A DNA stretch of 64,000 nt. Source: Micavibrio sp. UBA6147 (GTDB lineage: Bacteria > Pseudomonadota > Alphaproteobacteria > Micavibrionales > UBA1664). The notes below the pieces were generated by a model. The model was not told where the DNA came from. It ran no database searches and saw only the letters and a list, made by a program, of their open reading frames with translations. Below, piece by piece: positions 1 through 8,329 of this stretch. Positions within the stretch are counted from its first letter, which is position 1, and every line of letters starts with the position of its first letter. A program made the position numbers and the translations under genes. The stretch spans positions 578,050-642,049 of the forward strand of contig DIUX01000001.1 of the NCBI GenBank assembly GCA_002423185.1, written 5' to 3'.

Positions 1-759
1 GGTGGCGCGGCTGGCGATGAATTTAAAATCAACCAAAGACACGTTCGGGGTCGGCACGCGGATCGCAACACCGTCCAATTTGCCGTTGAGAGCAGGAAGG
101 ACTTTCCCGACCGCTTTTGCGGCGCCCGTGGAGGTCGGGATCATGTTGCAAGCGCCGGCGCGGGCGCGGTGCATGTCGCTGTGCGCCGTATCAACAATGC
201 GTTGGTCGCCGGTGTAGCTGTGGATTGTGGTCATGAAGCCACTCTCGATCCCGACCGCGTCATGAATGGCTTGGGCAACGGGGGCGAGGCAGTTGGTCGT
301 GCAAGACGCATTCGAAACAACCGTGTGCGCCGCCGTGAGCTTATCGGAGTTAACGCCAAACACCACGGTCAAATCCTCATCCGTAGCGGGTGCAGAAATC
401 AAAACTTTCTTGGCGCCGCCGACCATGTGTTTCGCGGCTTCATCGCGCTTGGTAAAGAATCCCGAACATTCCAAAACGATATCAACGCCGAGGTCTTTCC
501 ACTTGATATTCGCGGGGTCGCGCTCACCGAGCATTTTAACCTTCTTGCCTTTGACGGTCATGACATCGCCGTTCAAAGACACATCGGCGGGGAGCCGTCC
601 ATGAACCGTATCGTATTTCAGCAAATGCGCACTGGTGGCAAAGGGGGCGGGGTCGTTAATGGCGACAATCTCGATATCGGTGCGGCCACTTTCAACGAGG
701 GCGCGGTACACAAGCCGCCCAATCCGTCCAAATCCGTTAATGCCTGCTTTTACGGTCAT
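1..759 (-). CDS. gap: Glyceraldehyde-3-phosphate dehydrogenase, type I (C-terminus outside window)
   Basis: Glycolytic and gluconeogenic enzyme that oxidises and phosphorylates glyceraldehyde 3-phosphate with NAD. The minus strand is open for 253 codons from ATG at 759 to the window edge. The N-terminus carries the Rossmann motif INGFGRIGR, and the catalytic Cys lies in SNASCTTNC at about residue 150. HSDMHRARA and STGAAKAVGK of the catalytic domain follow. About 80 residues are missing because the window ends. The start is supported by a GGAG ribosome site shortly upstream. In many alphaproteobacteria tkt, gap and pgk are consecutive; here tkt lies upstream on the same strand, but an oppositely oriented exonuclease gene sits between them. 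The long plus-strand frames over this gene are antisense shadows. Confidence 0.97.
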   Translation of the reverse strand, partial: MTVKAGINGFGRIGRLVYRALVESGRTDIEIVAINDPAPFATSAHLLKYDTVHGRLPADVSLNGDVMTVKGKKVKMLGERDPANIKWKDLGVDIVLECSGFFTKRDEAAKHMVGGAKKVLISAPATDEDLTVVFGVNSDKLTAAHTVVSNASCTTNCLAPVAQAIHDAVGIESGFMTTIHSYTGDQRIVDTAHSDMHRARAGACNMIPTSTGAAKAVGKVLPALNGKLDGVAIRVPTPNVSLVDFKFIASRAT

Positions 760-802
760 GATGATCTCCGTTCTGTTCATTGAAGTCTTGTAAATCGCGG
801 GT

Positions 803-831
803 ATTTCAAACGAGAAACGCGCTCAAGTCAA
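803..831 (-). promoter_or_regulatory. Predicted sigma70-type promoter for gap
   Basis: On the minus strand a -35 box TTGACT (826-831) and a -10 box TGAAAT (803-808) are separated by 17 bases. This would start transcription about 35-40 bases before the gap ATG. Five of six and four of six consensus bases match. It is inferred from sequence only. Confidence 0.45.
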
Positions 832-916
832 TGCACTATGGCTTTGCTTTTCTATAATTGTCTGGACAAAATGCGCATGATTGCTTTTTATGAACCCATA
901 ATGACAATTCTTTCAG

Positions 917-1492
917 ATGGGTATACCGATGAGCAAACAGCCGATCCGCCGCTATTTCTTTGACTGTGAATTCAACGAAAACAAGCCAACAACCGGCACA
1001 CGGCTTTACGACATAGACTTCATCAGCATTGCCATCGTTTCCGAAGACGGCGAAACATATTATGCAGTGAACAAGGATTGTGACCCCGATGACGCTGCGC
1101 GTCACCCTTGGCTGGCGCAACATGTGGTGCCGAAACTCCCGCCCAGAACCCTTTGGAAAGACATTTCCGAAATCCGCGAAGGGTTAAAATCCTTCCTGCG
1201 TCCGGCGCAAAAAGTCGAATTTTGGGCGCGGAATAATTCCTATGACGTGGTCACGCTGTGCCGCTTGTTCGGCACGATGCAGGCGATGAAAGACGACCTC
1301 AAAGCCCTCGGCATCGATGATTTTGAATTTTGTGATATCAACGAGTTTCGCAAGGATCCCGCCGTTGATTGGGCGCGCATCCCGCGCAAGGAAGAAACAA
1401 AGGCGCATGCCGCCGATTATGATGCGGAATTTGAACTGGTTCTTTACCGTCACATCATGAACCTTAAAAAGGCAAAGGCTCCAAGGCCATAA
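917..1492 (+). CDS. Small DEDD-type 3'-5' exonuclease (Rv2179c-like)
   Basis: A protein of 191 residues with an RNase H-fold exonuclease pattern. RYFFDCEFNE near the start carries the first Asp and Glu, WARNNSYDVVTL in the middle carries a third acidic residue, and HAADYDAEFE near the end matches the HxxxxD motif. This is the layout of the small Rv2179c-like 3'-5' exoribonucleases, so a metal-dependent exonuclease acting on RNA or short nucleic acids is likely; the substrate cannot be told. A second in-frame ATG at 929 gives MSKQPIRR and may be the true start, because the exonuclease strand begins directly after it. The gene is oriented against tkt and gap on either side and ends facing the two hairpins behind tkt. 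Confidence 0.72.
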   Translation: MGIPMSKQPIRRYFFDCEFNENKPTTGTRLYDIDFISIAIVSEDGETYYAVNKDCDPDDAARHPWLAQHVVPKLPPRTLWKDISEIREGLKSFLRPAQKVEFWARNNSYDVVTLCRLFGTMQAMKDDLKALGIDDFEFCDINEFRKDPAVDWARIPRKEETKAHAADYDAEFELVLYRHIMNLKKAKAPRP

Positions 1493-1531
1493 TCTTCTGT
1501 AGATTCAAATCCCTATAATCCTTTATTAAAC

Positions 1532-1557
1532 AAAAAGAGCCACTGAAGGCTCTTTTT
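1532..1557. terminator. Bidirectional Rho-independent terminator between the exonuclease gene and tkt
   Basis: A perfect 10-bp stem, AAAAAGAGCC (1532-1541) with GGCTCTTTTT (1548-1557), has a 6-base loop and U-tracts in both orientations. It can stop the plus-strand exonuclease transcript and the minus-strand tkt transcript. Confidence 0.85.
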
Positions 1558-1559
1558 AT

Positions 1560-1617
1560 AGGGTCAAAATGGCGTCACAAAGGGTCACTGACGCAATGTG
1601 ACGCGCTTTTGAACCCT
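1560..1617. repeat. Long imperfect inverted repeat directly behind the tkt stop codon
   Basis: The arms share AGGGT/ACCCT at the ends, AAAA/TTTT next, and a perfect 8-bp inner stem GCGTCACA (1572-1579) with TGTGACGC (1597-1604), around a 17-base loop. It begins one base after the tkt stop codon and precedes the stronger hairpin at 1532-1557. It probably stabilises the tkt mRNA 3' end or forms the first half of a double terminator. Confidence 0.55.
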
Positions 1618-1618
1618 G

Positions 1619-3643
1619 CTATGATGCGGCCTTCACAATCGCCTCGGCGGTAATGCCAAAATGTTTGTATAAAACCTCCGCCGGCGCAGACTCGCCGAAA
1701 CTGTTCATGCCGATAAACACATCGCCTTCGCGCATATAGCGATCCCAGCACTGACGGATGCCGGCCTCAACAAAGATGCGCTTGGAGTTTTTTCCGCCAA
1801 GAATGCTGTTGTGATAGGTGTCGTTTTCTTGGGCAAACAAGTCCAGACACGGCGCCGACACAAGACGGACAAACAAGCCTTTGGCAACCAAGCTGTCATA
1901 GGCCTGTGCCGCAATCGACACTTCCGATCCGCTGGCAACCAGCACGACATCAGGCTGGCCTTCATCACTGCTTTGACGCAGGACATAGGCGCCCTTAGCG
2001 CTCAGGTTACGGCTGTCGGCGTCTTTACGGAGCGTCGGCAGGGCTTGGCGCGTCAACGCCATAACGGCCGGAGCCTTCGTGTTCTTGAGCGCCAGTTCCC
2101 AGCATTCCGCTGTTTCAACCCCGTCACATGGACGGTAAACAAAACAGTTCGGAATAGCGCGCAGCGCCGCGACATGTTCAACGGCCTGATGGGTTGGGCC
2201 GTCTTCGCCAAGCCCGATGGAGTCATGGGTCATCACATGAATAACCTGTGTCTTCATCAGTGCAGCCAGACGAATGGACGGGCGGCAATAATCAGAAAAC
2301 GTCAAGAATGTACCGGAATAGGGGATAATGCCGCCATGTTGCGCAAGGCCATTCATCGCCGCCGCCATACCGTGTTCGCGCACACCATAATAAACATAGC
2401 GCCCTTTATACCCCGTTGCATGGGACACAATCGGCGAGCCTTTCTTATAGGTATTATTCGACCCTGTGAGGTCAGCCGAGCCGCCGATCAAGGCGGGAAT
2501 AGCGTCAATCAAGACATCAAGGCAATTGCCCGATGTTTGCCGCGTCGCCATTTTGGGTTCGGAGGTCACGAAGTCTTTTTTGAGGGTCAAAATCGCGTCA
2601 TTGATCTCTTTTGACCAATCTCCGGACATTTGTTTAATGAATTGATCTTTAACGGTTTTGTCCTTGTCAATGCGCGATTGCCATTGTTTTTGAACCGCCG
2701 CACCGCGCGCACCAATGGCGCGCCATGCGTCAAGAACATTGGACGGAATCTCGAACGGCGCATGCGCCCAGCCCAAATTGGCGCGGGCCCCTTTGATTTC
2801 ATCGTCACCCAAAGGCGAACCATGGCTGGAGGAGCTGTTTTCCTTCGTCGGGGCACCAAAACCGATGCGCGTTTTACAGGCGATCATACTCGGTGTTTGG
2901 GTTGTTTTTGCCTTGGCAATGGCGGCTTCGATGGCAACGGGGTCATGCCCGTCAATTGACTGTACATCCCATCCATAGGCCTCAAACCGCTTGGCTGTGT
3001 TGTCACTGAAGGACAGCGACGTCGGCCCGTCAATCGAAATGCCATTATCATCATACAAAACGATAAGGCGCGAAAGCTCAAGATGACCGGCGAGAGAACA
3101 AGCCTCATGGCTGATGCCTTCCATCATGCACCCGTCACCGGCGATGACATAGGTATAGTGGTCAACAAGGTCGTTTCCGTAGGTCGCATTCAAAATGCGC
3201 TCTGCAAGGGCAAAGCCAACAGCGGCGGATATTCCCTGCCCGAGCGGGCCGGTCGTTGTTTCGATGCCGACGTCGTGCATGACTTCCGGATGACCCGGGG
3301 TGAGGCTGTGTAATTGCCGAAAATTCTTGATTTGCTCCAAGGTCATTTTAGGATAGCCGGTCAAATAGCCGAGCGCATAAAGCAGCATCGACCCGTGTCC
3401 GGCGGACAGGATAAACCGGTCACGATCCGCCCAATGCCCATCGGCGGGGTTGAACCGCATGAATTTGGAAAACAAAACCGTTGCCACATCCGCCATACCC
3501 ATCGGCATACCGGGGTGGCCGGAATTGGCCTTTTGAACCGCATCCATGGCAAGGGCGCGAATGGCGTTGGCCATATCTTTATGCGCCGTGTCTTGGCTGG
3601 CGGCGGGGTGAAGAGCGTGTGAGGGGCTGGCCTGTACGGACAT
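1619..3643 (-). CDS. tkt: Transketolase
   Basis: Thiamine-diphosphate enzyme of the pentose phosphate pathway that moves two-carbon ketol units between sugar phosphates. The 674-residue protein has the full family length. It shows ANSGHPGMPMG near residue 40, the ThDP/Mg region AGDGCMMEGISHE near residue 160, and the transketolase signature YSGTFLTFSDY with GLGEDGPTHQ near residues 450-480. An upstream in-frame codon exists at 3679, but AAGGAG eight bases before ATG 3643 (MSVQASPS) makes 3643 the likely start. The gene runs towards gap on the same strand, with one divergent gene between them, and is divergent from the zapA unit. Two hairpins follow the stop. Confidence 0.97.
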   Translation of the reverse strand: MSVQASPSHALHPAASQDTAHKDMANAIRALAMDAVQKANSGHPGMPMGMADVATVLFSKFMRFNPADGHWADRDRFILSAGHGSMLLYALGYLTGYPKMTLEQIKNFRQLHSLTPGHPEVMHDVGIETTTGPLGQGISAAVGFALAERILNATYGNDLVDHYTYVIAGDGCMMEGISHEACSLAGHLELSRLIVLYDDNGISIDGPTSLSFSDNTAKRFEAYGWDVQSIDGHDPVAIEAAIAKAKTTQTPSMIACKTRIGFGAPTKENSSSSHGSPLGDDEIKGARANLGWAHAPFEIPSNVLDAWRAIGARGAAVQKQWQSRIDKDKTVKDQFIKQMSGDWSKEINDAILTLKKDFVTSEPKMATRQTSGNCLDVLIDAIPALIGGSADLTGSNNTYKKGSPIVSHATGYKGRYVYYGVREHGMAAAMNGLAQHGGIIPYSGTFLTFSDYCRPSIRLAALMKTQVIHVMTHDSIGLGEDGPTHQAVEHVAALRAIPNCFVYRPCDGVETAECWELALKNTKAPAVMALTRQALPTLRKDADSRNLSAKGAYVLRQSSDEGQPDVVLVASGSEVSIAAQAYDSLVAKGLFVRLVSAPCLDLFAQENDTYHNSILGGKNSKRIFVEAGIRQCWDRYMREGDVFIGMNSFGESAPAEVLYKHFGITAEAIVKAAS

Positions 3644-3853
3644 GAGGGGAACTCCTTGAAATTCTGTGGTGATCATCACAGAGTCATTGGGTTAAACATG
3701 GCTGTTACCATACCTTGCACAGGGCGATAATCCAAGCGCCGAAGAGGGCAAACAAAAATATTTTTCTTTCTTACTGGACAAAACAGCGAAGAAGCGTTAG
3801 TTGTCAAAGTCTTCATACAATTTTTGTAACCAATTTAGGAAGAGGGAAAACCC

Positions 3854-4105
3854 ATGAACCCTTCAGCCGTAACGCTCGAAGACAGCTTGCTCAAATTACG
3901 CAGCTCCGTTCGCGCGCTCGAAAAAGTCTGCATCAAGAAGGAAAATGACCTTCGCGCCCGTCAGCAAGACTTGTTTCAAGCCCCTGATGCCCCGAAAGAT
4001 GGTATCGAGGGCGCGAATGTGGTAAAATTGGACATGTCCAAAATCACCCAAAAACTCGACCAGACGATTGCACAGGTTGAGCAGCTTTTGAAAGACGAAG
4101 CATAA
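3854..4105 (+). CDS. Small coiled-coil protein upstream of zapA
   Basis: An 83-residue acidic and basic heptad-rich protein. Two helical stretches (about residues 5-40 and 58-82, with MSKITQKLDQTIAQVEQLL) are likely coiled coils and are joined by a short polar linker. It has no signal peptide. It lies 11 bases before zapA, so the two are probably co-translated. Alphaproteobacterial zapA genes are often preceded by a small coiled-coil gene of unknown role (DUF4164-like), and this matches in position and size. A role with ZapA at the division ring is inferred from position only. Confidence 0.7.
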   Translation: MNPSAVTLEDSLLKLRSSVRALEKVCIKKENDLRARQQDLFQAPDAPKDGIEGANVVKLDMSKITQKLDQTIAQVEQLLKDEA

Positions 4106-4116
4106 GGATTTAGCCG

Positions 4117-4476
4117 ATGTCGAGCATTACAATCTCCATTAACGGTCGTCCCTTTACCATCGCTTGCGAAGCGGGTCAGGAACAACGCGTCGCCGACCTC
4201 GGCGCCTATATCGACAAGCGTGTGCAGGACATTGCCCGCGCCGGTGCAGCAAGCAACGAGTCCCAGCTTATGGTTCTCACATCCCTTGTGTTGGCGGATG
4301 AGGTCTTTGAAATTCAAGACCAATTGAACCGCACACAAAGCAAGGAATGCGTCAATCCGCAGGAATTGGAAGCCCTCAGAACGCGCCAGATGGAACGCGA
4401 AGCAACCATCGCTTATTCCATCGCCGAATTGGCGGAGGATATTGAAGGGCTGGCAAAACGTCTGCAAGGCGTTTAG
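4117..4476 (+). CDS. zapA: Cell division protein ZapA
   Basis: FtsZ-ring associated protein that bundles FtsZ filaments. The 119-residue product has the ZapA globular domain at the start (ITISINGRPFTIACEAGQE, then VADLGAYIDKRV) and a helical C-terminus for dimerisation (residues about 55-115, EVFEIQDQL onward). It follows the small coiled-coil gene by 11 bases and is followed by the 6S RNA region and 5-formyltetrahydrofolate cyclo-ligase. This zapA-ssrS-fau order is widespread in proteobacteria. Confidence 0.93.
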   Translation: MSSITISINGRPFTIACEAGQEQRVADLGAYIDKRVQDIARAGAASNESQLMVLTSLVLADEVFEIQDQLNRTQSKECVNPQELEALRTRQMEREATIAYSIAELAEDIEGLAKRLQGV

Positions 4477-4507
4477 TCTAATAGTCTAAGACTATACGAA
4501 TTTACGG

Positions 4508-4697
4508 AATTTCGGCAGGGCTGCGGAGTGCGTGATACGCCATTATCCCAGAGGCCGATAATATCTCGCAAGGGAGCTGTTCCTACTGTCCAAGCGTATT
4601 TTGCTGCGTGCGGGCGGTACACGGTACCCACCTTTTTAGGTTGGGCCACATGCGGATGATCAGGAGCGCACACGGCTCTCGCGGCCCGCTATTATTC
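4508..4697 (+). ncRNA. ssrS: 6S RNA (ssrS)
   Basis: The 268-base gap between zapA and the cyclo-ligase gene holds a 6S-like RNA that sequesters sigma70-RNA polymerase. The closing stem GGGCTGCG (4518-4525) pairs with CGCGGCCC (4680-4687) over eight pairs with one G-U, and GTGCG/CGCAC continues it inward. GGGAGCTGTTCC (4572-4583), familiar from alphaproteobacterial 6S RNAs, lies in the central region, and a hairpin with a CTTTTTA loop caps the apex near 4628-4645. Position between zapA and fau is the classic ssrS location. The ends are approximate because no promoter or processing site was clear. Confidence 0.82.
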
Positions 4698-4744
4698 TTT
4701 ACGGACTTTTTGATAGGCTAACTTTCAAAACGGCGGCACGTCAT

Positions 4745-5329
4745 TTGGACAACCACATCATCACCCCCAAAGACTCCTTACGCGACATGGCCTTAAGCAT
4801 CCGCCAAATGGCGGAGATAGACCACGCGGCCTATGCCTTGGAATTTGAGAAAAACTTCGCGAAACATATCGGGTATGAGGGGCTGGGCTGCTTGGCCTTT
4901 TATTGGCCGATGGCGGGCGAGGCTGACCCGCGGGCGATTATCAAGCAATATCTGGCACGCGGCGGTAAGGCGTGCCTTCCGAAGGCGGAAAAAAACATCC
5001 GCTTGATGCCTTTTTATGCATGGGATGAGGGGCATGTGCTGGTACGCGGCTGCTATGGAATCCCTGAACCCGACCCAAGCACGACGCAGATTGTCACCCC
5101 TGATACACTCATCGTTCCGATGCTTCTCGTCAATGCCGAGGGGCACCGCATAGGCTATGGCGCGGGTCATTATGACGCGACGATTGCGTCATTAAGAGCG
5201 CAAAAACGGGTCAAAACGATCGGAATCGCCTATGATGACCAATTTTGGGATCAAAAATGGGAGGTCGACCAATATGACCAAAAACTGGACGCTTTGATCA
5301 CCCCATCAAAATTATACTCTTTTAACTGA
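4745..5329 (+). CDS. fau: 5-formyltetrahydrofolate cyclo-ligase
   Basis: ATP-dependent enzyme that converts 5-formyl-THF to 5,10-methenyl-THF in one-carbon metabolism. The 194-residue protein has LAFYWPMAGEADPRAII in the first half and the family signature RIGYGAGHYDATI near residue 140. The chosen start is a TTG at 4745; the next ATG (4787, MALSIRQ) would remove part of the basic N-terminal helix the family needs. The ribosome site is weak. It sits behind the 6S RNA, as in many proteobacteria, and 13 bases before the YmdB gene. Confidence 0.9.
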   Translation: MDNHIITPKDSLRDMALSIRQMAEIDHAAYALEFEKNFAKHIGYEGLGCLAFYWPMAGEADPRAIIKQYLARGGKACLPKAEKNIRLMPFYAWDEGHVLVRGCYGIPEPDPSTTQIVTPDTLIVPMLLVNAEGHRIGYGAGHYDATIASLRAQKRVKTIGIAYDDQFWDQKWEVDQYDQKLDALITPSKLYSFN

Positions 5330-5342
5330 GGCATATTCTTTC

Positions 5343-6146
5343 ATGAAAATTCTTTTTGTCGGGGACGTTGTGGGCAAATCAGGGCGCAAAGCTCTCGATC
5401 TTCATTTGCCCGCCTTAATCGCCAAACACAGCCCCGAATGCGTCATTGTGAACGCAGAAAACGCCGCCCATGGTCATGGCCTGACAGCCAAAATATGCGA
5501 CGAGATTTTTGCACTGGGCGTTGATTGCATCACGACCGGCAATCACATTTGGGATAAACAGGAAATCATTCCTTATATAGAGGAAAACGAACGCCTGATC
5601 CGCCCGATCAATTATCCCGCCGGATCACCAGGGAAGGGGGCGATTGCCTTTATGACCCGCTCGGGGCGCAAAATATTGGTTGTGAATGCGATGGGACGGT
5701 TGTTCATGGACGCGATTGACGACCCGTTCACCGCCGTTGATGCCCTGATTAAGAGCCAGACCATGGGCGACACGGTGGATGCCATTTTTGTTGATTTTCA
5801 CGCCGAAACCACCAGTGAAACAATGGCCTTCGGACATTTTGTGGACGGAAGGGTGAGCGCCGTCATCGGCACGCATACCCATGTGCCGACCGCCGACCAT
5901 CATGTTTTGAAGGGCGGTACGGCCTATCAAACCGATGCAGGCATGACGGGATGCTACGACAGTGTCATTGGCTTTGAAAAAGAAGCCCCGATTGCCCGCT
6001 TTACCACGAAAATTCCGCTCGGGCGGCTCCAGCCTTCGGATGATGAGGGGACGCTCTGCGGCTGCTTAATCGTCACGGATGATAAAACAGGGCTCGCAAC
6101 CGCCATCAAACCCATTCGCAAAGGCCCGTGGCTTCAGGAAACCTGA
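5343..6146 (+). CDS. YmdB-family metallophosphoesterase (2',3'-cyclic nucleotide phosphodiesterase type)
   Basis: A calcineurin-like phosphoesterase of 267 residues, full length for the YmdB family (TIGR00282). Motifs in order are FVGDVVGKSGR (metal Asp) at residues 5-15, VNAENAAHGHG near 38, TTGNHIWDK near 65, VDFHAETTSE near 150 and GTHTHVPTAD near 175. Family members hydrolyse cyclic nucleotides and affect RNA turnover and development in Bacillus. It lies 13 bases after the cyclo-ligase gene and probably shares its transcript. The next gene is convergent. Confidence 0.92.
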   Translation: MKILFVGDVVGKSGRKALDLHLPALIAKHSPECVIVNAENAAHGHGLTAKICDEIFALGVDCITTGNHIWDKQEIIPYIEENERLIRPINYPAGSPGKGAIAFMTRSGRKILVVNAMGRLFMDAIDDPFTAVDALIKSQTMGDTVDAIFVDFHAETTSETMAFGHFVDGRVSAVIGTHTHVPTADHHVLKGGTAYQTDAGMTGCYDSVIGFEKEAPIARFTTKIPLGRLQPSDDEGTLCGCLIVTDDKTGLATAIKPIRKGPWLQET

Positions 6147-6184
6147 GCCATCAATAATGATCAATGGTTACATATGTATGCTGA

Positions 6185-6790
6185 TTACGGCTTGTGTAGG
6201 AAATAGCGATAGCAAGCCTCGTTCAAGGCGTCATAAAGCTCTGCCCCTGATTTGCCGCCATCGCCTTTAACCTGACCGACGACAAGGGCGCGCAGCGCGG
6301 TATAAAACCCGTCGACAATTTCCATCGACGCATCGTCAAGTTCGTGAATGACTTCCAAAAACTGAATCAAACGCCCCGCGACAACCGACACCAGCGGGTA
6401 ATGAAACATCCCGCCATTGGCCTTGAGCTGCATCGCCGGATATAAAATCGCGGAAATAAGCGTTTCGGGGTCGATATTGCCCCGTTGCGCTTCGGCGGTT
6501 TTGATTCCTTCATGAAGGGCGGAGAGGTGTTTTTGTCCGATGGGCAGGAAGTCAACGCTGTTTTCTTCAATCACGGCCTGCGCCTTGGCGAGGATATGCT
6601 CACTCAACCCGCCTTCACCGACCTTGGCCTTGAGCGTGTTGGGCGGTTTAATAAACTCCGCCTTCCGCACTTGCTTTTGGTTAAAATGATTGTCGTTATT
6701 CGTACTCATAAACAGGGGACTCTGGTTTTGGTCTTCTTGTGTTTCGTGGTTCAGGTCTACACGAATTGAACAAGTGCCGCAACCTGTCAT
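6185..6790 (-). CDS. Conserved-looking protein of unknown function, coupled to a response regulator
   Basis: I do not recognise a family. The 201-residue frame begins at an ATG that overlaps the stop of the response regulator by four bases (ATGA), which suggests translational coupling. An alternative start at 6709 (MSTNNDN) removes 27 residues of unconserved appearance. The body is soluble and mostly helical, with no signal peptide or membrane segment. The C-terminal half (GGMFHYPLVSVVAG, then FYTALRALVVGQVKGDGG) looks like a compact helical domain. The fixed pairing suggests that it works with the regulator, perhaps as an output or partner protein. Confidence 0.7.
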   Translation of the reverse strand: MTGCGTCSIRVDLNHETQEDQNQSPLFMSTNNDNHFNQKQVRKAEFIKPPNTLKAKVGEGGLSEHILAKAQAVIEENSVDFLPIGQKHLSALHEGIKTAEAQRGNIDPETLISAILYPAMQLKANGGMFHYPLVSVVAGRLIQFLEVIHELDDASMEIVDGFYTALRALVVGQVKGDGGKSGAELYDALNEACYRYFLHKP

Positions 6791-7347
6791 TCCTCATGCG
6801 AAAGCTTATTTTTAGCCTGCTGATATTTGTTTGGATTGATCAAGGGCGCTTGTACGCTGGTGTCTTGCTCGCGCCGTTTGGGGCCTTTGTACTCTTCTTC
6901 CAGCTTGCGGCGACGGTCGGGGCCGAAAAATTCAATGGTTTTCACAAACTGGCGCGGGCGTTCGATGACCTGCGCTATTCTTTTATACAAATCTTTGGCG
7001 GTGAACGGCTTCACAAGAAATTCCGTCACGCCAGAATCACGGGCGACAATAACGCGTTTTTTCTCGCTGAACCCTGTCATAAGAATAATCGGGATGAAGG
7101 GGTTCGTGCTGCGTGGGTCGTTGCGGACTTTTTTGGTGAACATAATGCCGTCAACCGGCTTCATCATCCAATCTGCGATAATGATATCGGGGGTATGACG
7201 GACATATTTGTCGAATCCTTCTTCGCCGTTTTTGGCGGTAAAGACTTCGCCCGCACCAAAGGCATAGAGCAAGGACTGCACCATATCGCTCATTGGTTGG
7301 TTGTCTTCCACAACCAAAACTTTCAGTGTCTTGAAATTATAAGCCAT
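6787..7347 (-). CDS. CheY-like response regulator with a short basic C-terminal extension
   Basis: Single receiver domain in residues 7-130: acidic pocket VVEDN, phospho-acceptor Asp59 in IIIADWMM, the switch Thr in ILMTGF and the conserved Lys in LVKPF. The remaining 55 residues carry FFGPDRRRK and YKGPKRRE, arginine-rich motifs seen in some alphaproteobacterial receiver proteins, and no DNA-binding domain. It therefore probably acts by protein contact. No histidine kinase lies nearby. The downstream unknown gene overlaps it by four bases. Confidence 0.9.
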   Translation of the reverse strand: MAYNFKTLKVLVVEDNQPMSDMVQSLLYAFGAGEVFTAKNGEEGFDKYVRHTPDIIIADWMMKPVDGIMFTKKVRNDPRSTNPFIPIILMTGFSEKKRVIVARDSGVTEFLVKPFTAKDLYKRIAQVIERPRQFVKTIEFFGPDRRRKLEEEYKGPKRREQDTSVQAPLINPNKYQQAKNKLSHEE

Positions 7348-7532
7348 GCCTACCCGTATATTGCTTGCTTTTCCGCATTGATTACCTCTTTTTCATGCGC
7401 TAATAATGACGGAATAGCGATTCTCCTCTAAGCATATATAAATTCACGATAGTCGTTAAGACTTTCTATCTGGTTAACAGTGAATTATACGGAGAAAGTT
7501 AAACCAAAGCCCCATAAACGCAAGAGGAAAAC

Positions 7533-8294
7533 ATGGCCGGCCATTCCCAGTTCAAGAACATCATGCACCGCAAGGGCGCACAAGACCGCAAACGGGCAAA
7601 AGTTTTCAACAAACTCGCGCGCGAAATTACCGTGGCGGCGAAAATGGGCGGCGGGATTGACCCGTCCATGAATGCACGGCTGCGCTTGGCTATCTCAACC
7701 GCCCGCGCATCCAACATGCCCAATGACCGCATCAAACGCGCCATTGACCTTGCCGACCCGAACAGTGGCGATGACACACAATACGAAGAAATCCGCTATG
7801 AAGGCTATGGCCCCGGCGGCTCTGCCATTATTGTTGAGGCACTCACCGATAACCGCAACCGCACCGTATCCGAGGTTCGCACCGTCTTCTCAAAGAACGG
7901 CGGCAATCTTGGTGAGGCCAATTCCGTGAGCTTTATGTTCGACCGAGTCGGGGAAATCGTCTATCCCGCGAGCATCGCCGACGCCGACACAGTGTTCGAA
8001 GCCGCCGTAGAAGCCGGCGCCGACAATGTCGAATCAAGCGCCGACGCCCATGAAATCATCACCCAAGTGACGGATTTTGCGGCTGTGCGCGAAGCGTTGG
8101 AGAAAAAATTCGGCGACCCTGAACGCTCCGGCCTCGTCTGGAAACCGAACGTGACCGCAGAGATCGACGCCGAAGCCGCCGAAAAAATCATGAAACTGAT
8201 TGATTCGCTCGAAGAAAATGACGATGTCCAAGCCGTCTTCTCGAATTTCGAAATGTCGGATGAAGTCGCCGAATCACTGATGCAGGCGTCGTAA
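7533..8294 (+). CDS. yebC: YebC/PmpR-family translation or DNA-binding factor
   Basis: A 253-residue member of the YebC/TACO1 family, named as a transcriptional regulator and more recently linked to translation of difficult (proline-rich) stretches. The start MAGHSQFKNIMHRKGAQD is the family hallmark and follows AAGAGG at good spacing. GGIDPSMNARLRLAI and YEGYGPGGSAIIVE follow, and an acidic C-terminal domain ends the protein. The yebC-ruvCAB order is conserved in many proteobacteria; here one VOC gene is inserted between yebC and ruvC. Confidence 0.95.
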   Translation: MAGHSQFKNIMHRKGAQDRKRAKVFNKLAREITVAAKMGGGIDPSMNARLRLAISTARASNMPNDRIKRAIDLADPNSGDDTQYEEIRYEGYGPGGSAIIVEALTDNRNRTVSEVRTVFSKNGGNLGEANSVSFMFDRVGEIVYPASIADADTVFEAAVEAGADNVESSADAHEIITQVTDFAAVREALEKKFGDPERSGLVWKPNVTAEIDAEAAEKIMKLIDSLEENDDVQAVFSNFEMSDEVAESLMQAS

Positions 8295-8329
8295 ACGCGC
8301 CCGATAAAGCCCGATAAAGAAAGCACCGC

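Noticed and set aside
169..783. Plus-strand frame of 204 codons over gap
   Set aside because: It is antisense to the clear gap coding sequence and has no protein-like features.
1811..2614. Plus-strand frame of 267 codons inside tkt
   Set aside because: It is antisense to the conserved transketolase core; composition is that of a shadow frame.
4473..4673. Minus-strand frame of 66 codons behind zapA
   Set aside because: It covers the 6S RNA and has no supporting start or family content.
6739..7431. Plus-strand frame of 230 codons
   Set aside because: It lies opposite the response regulator, whose motifs are complete.
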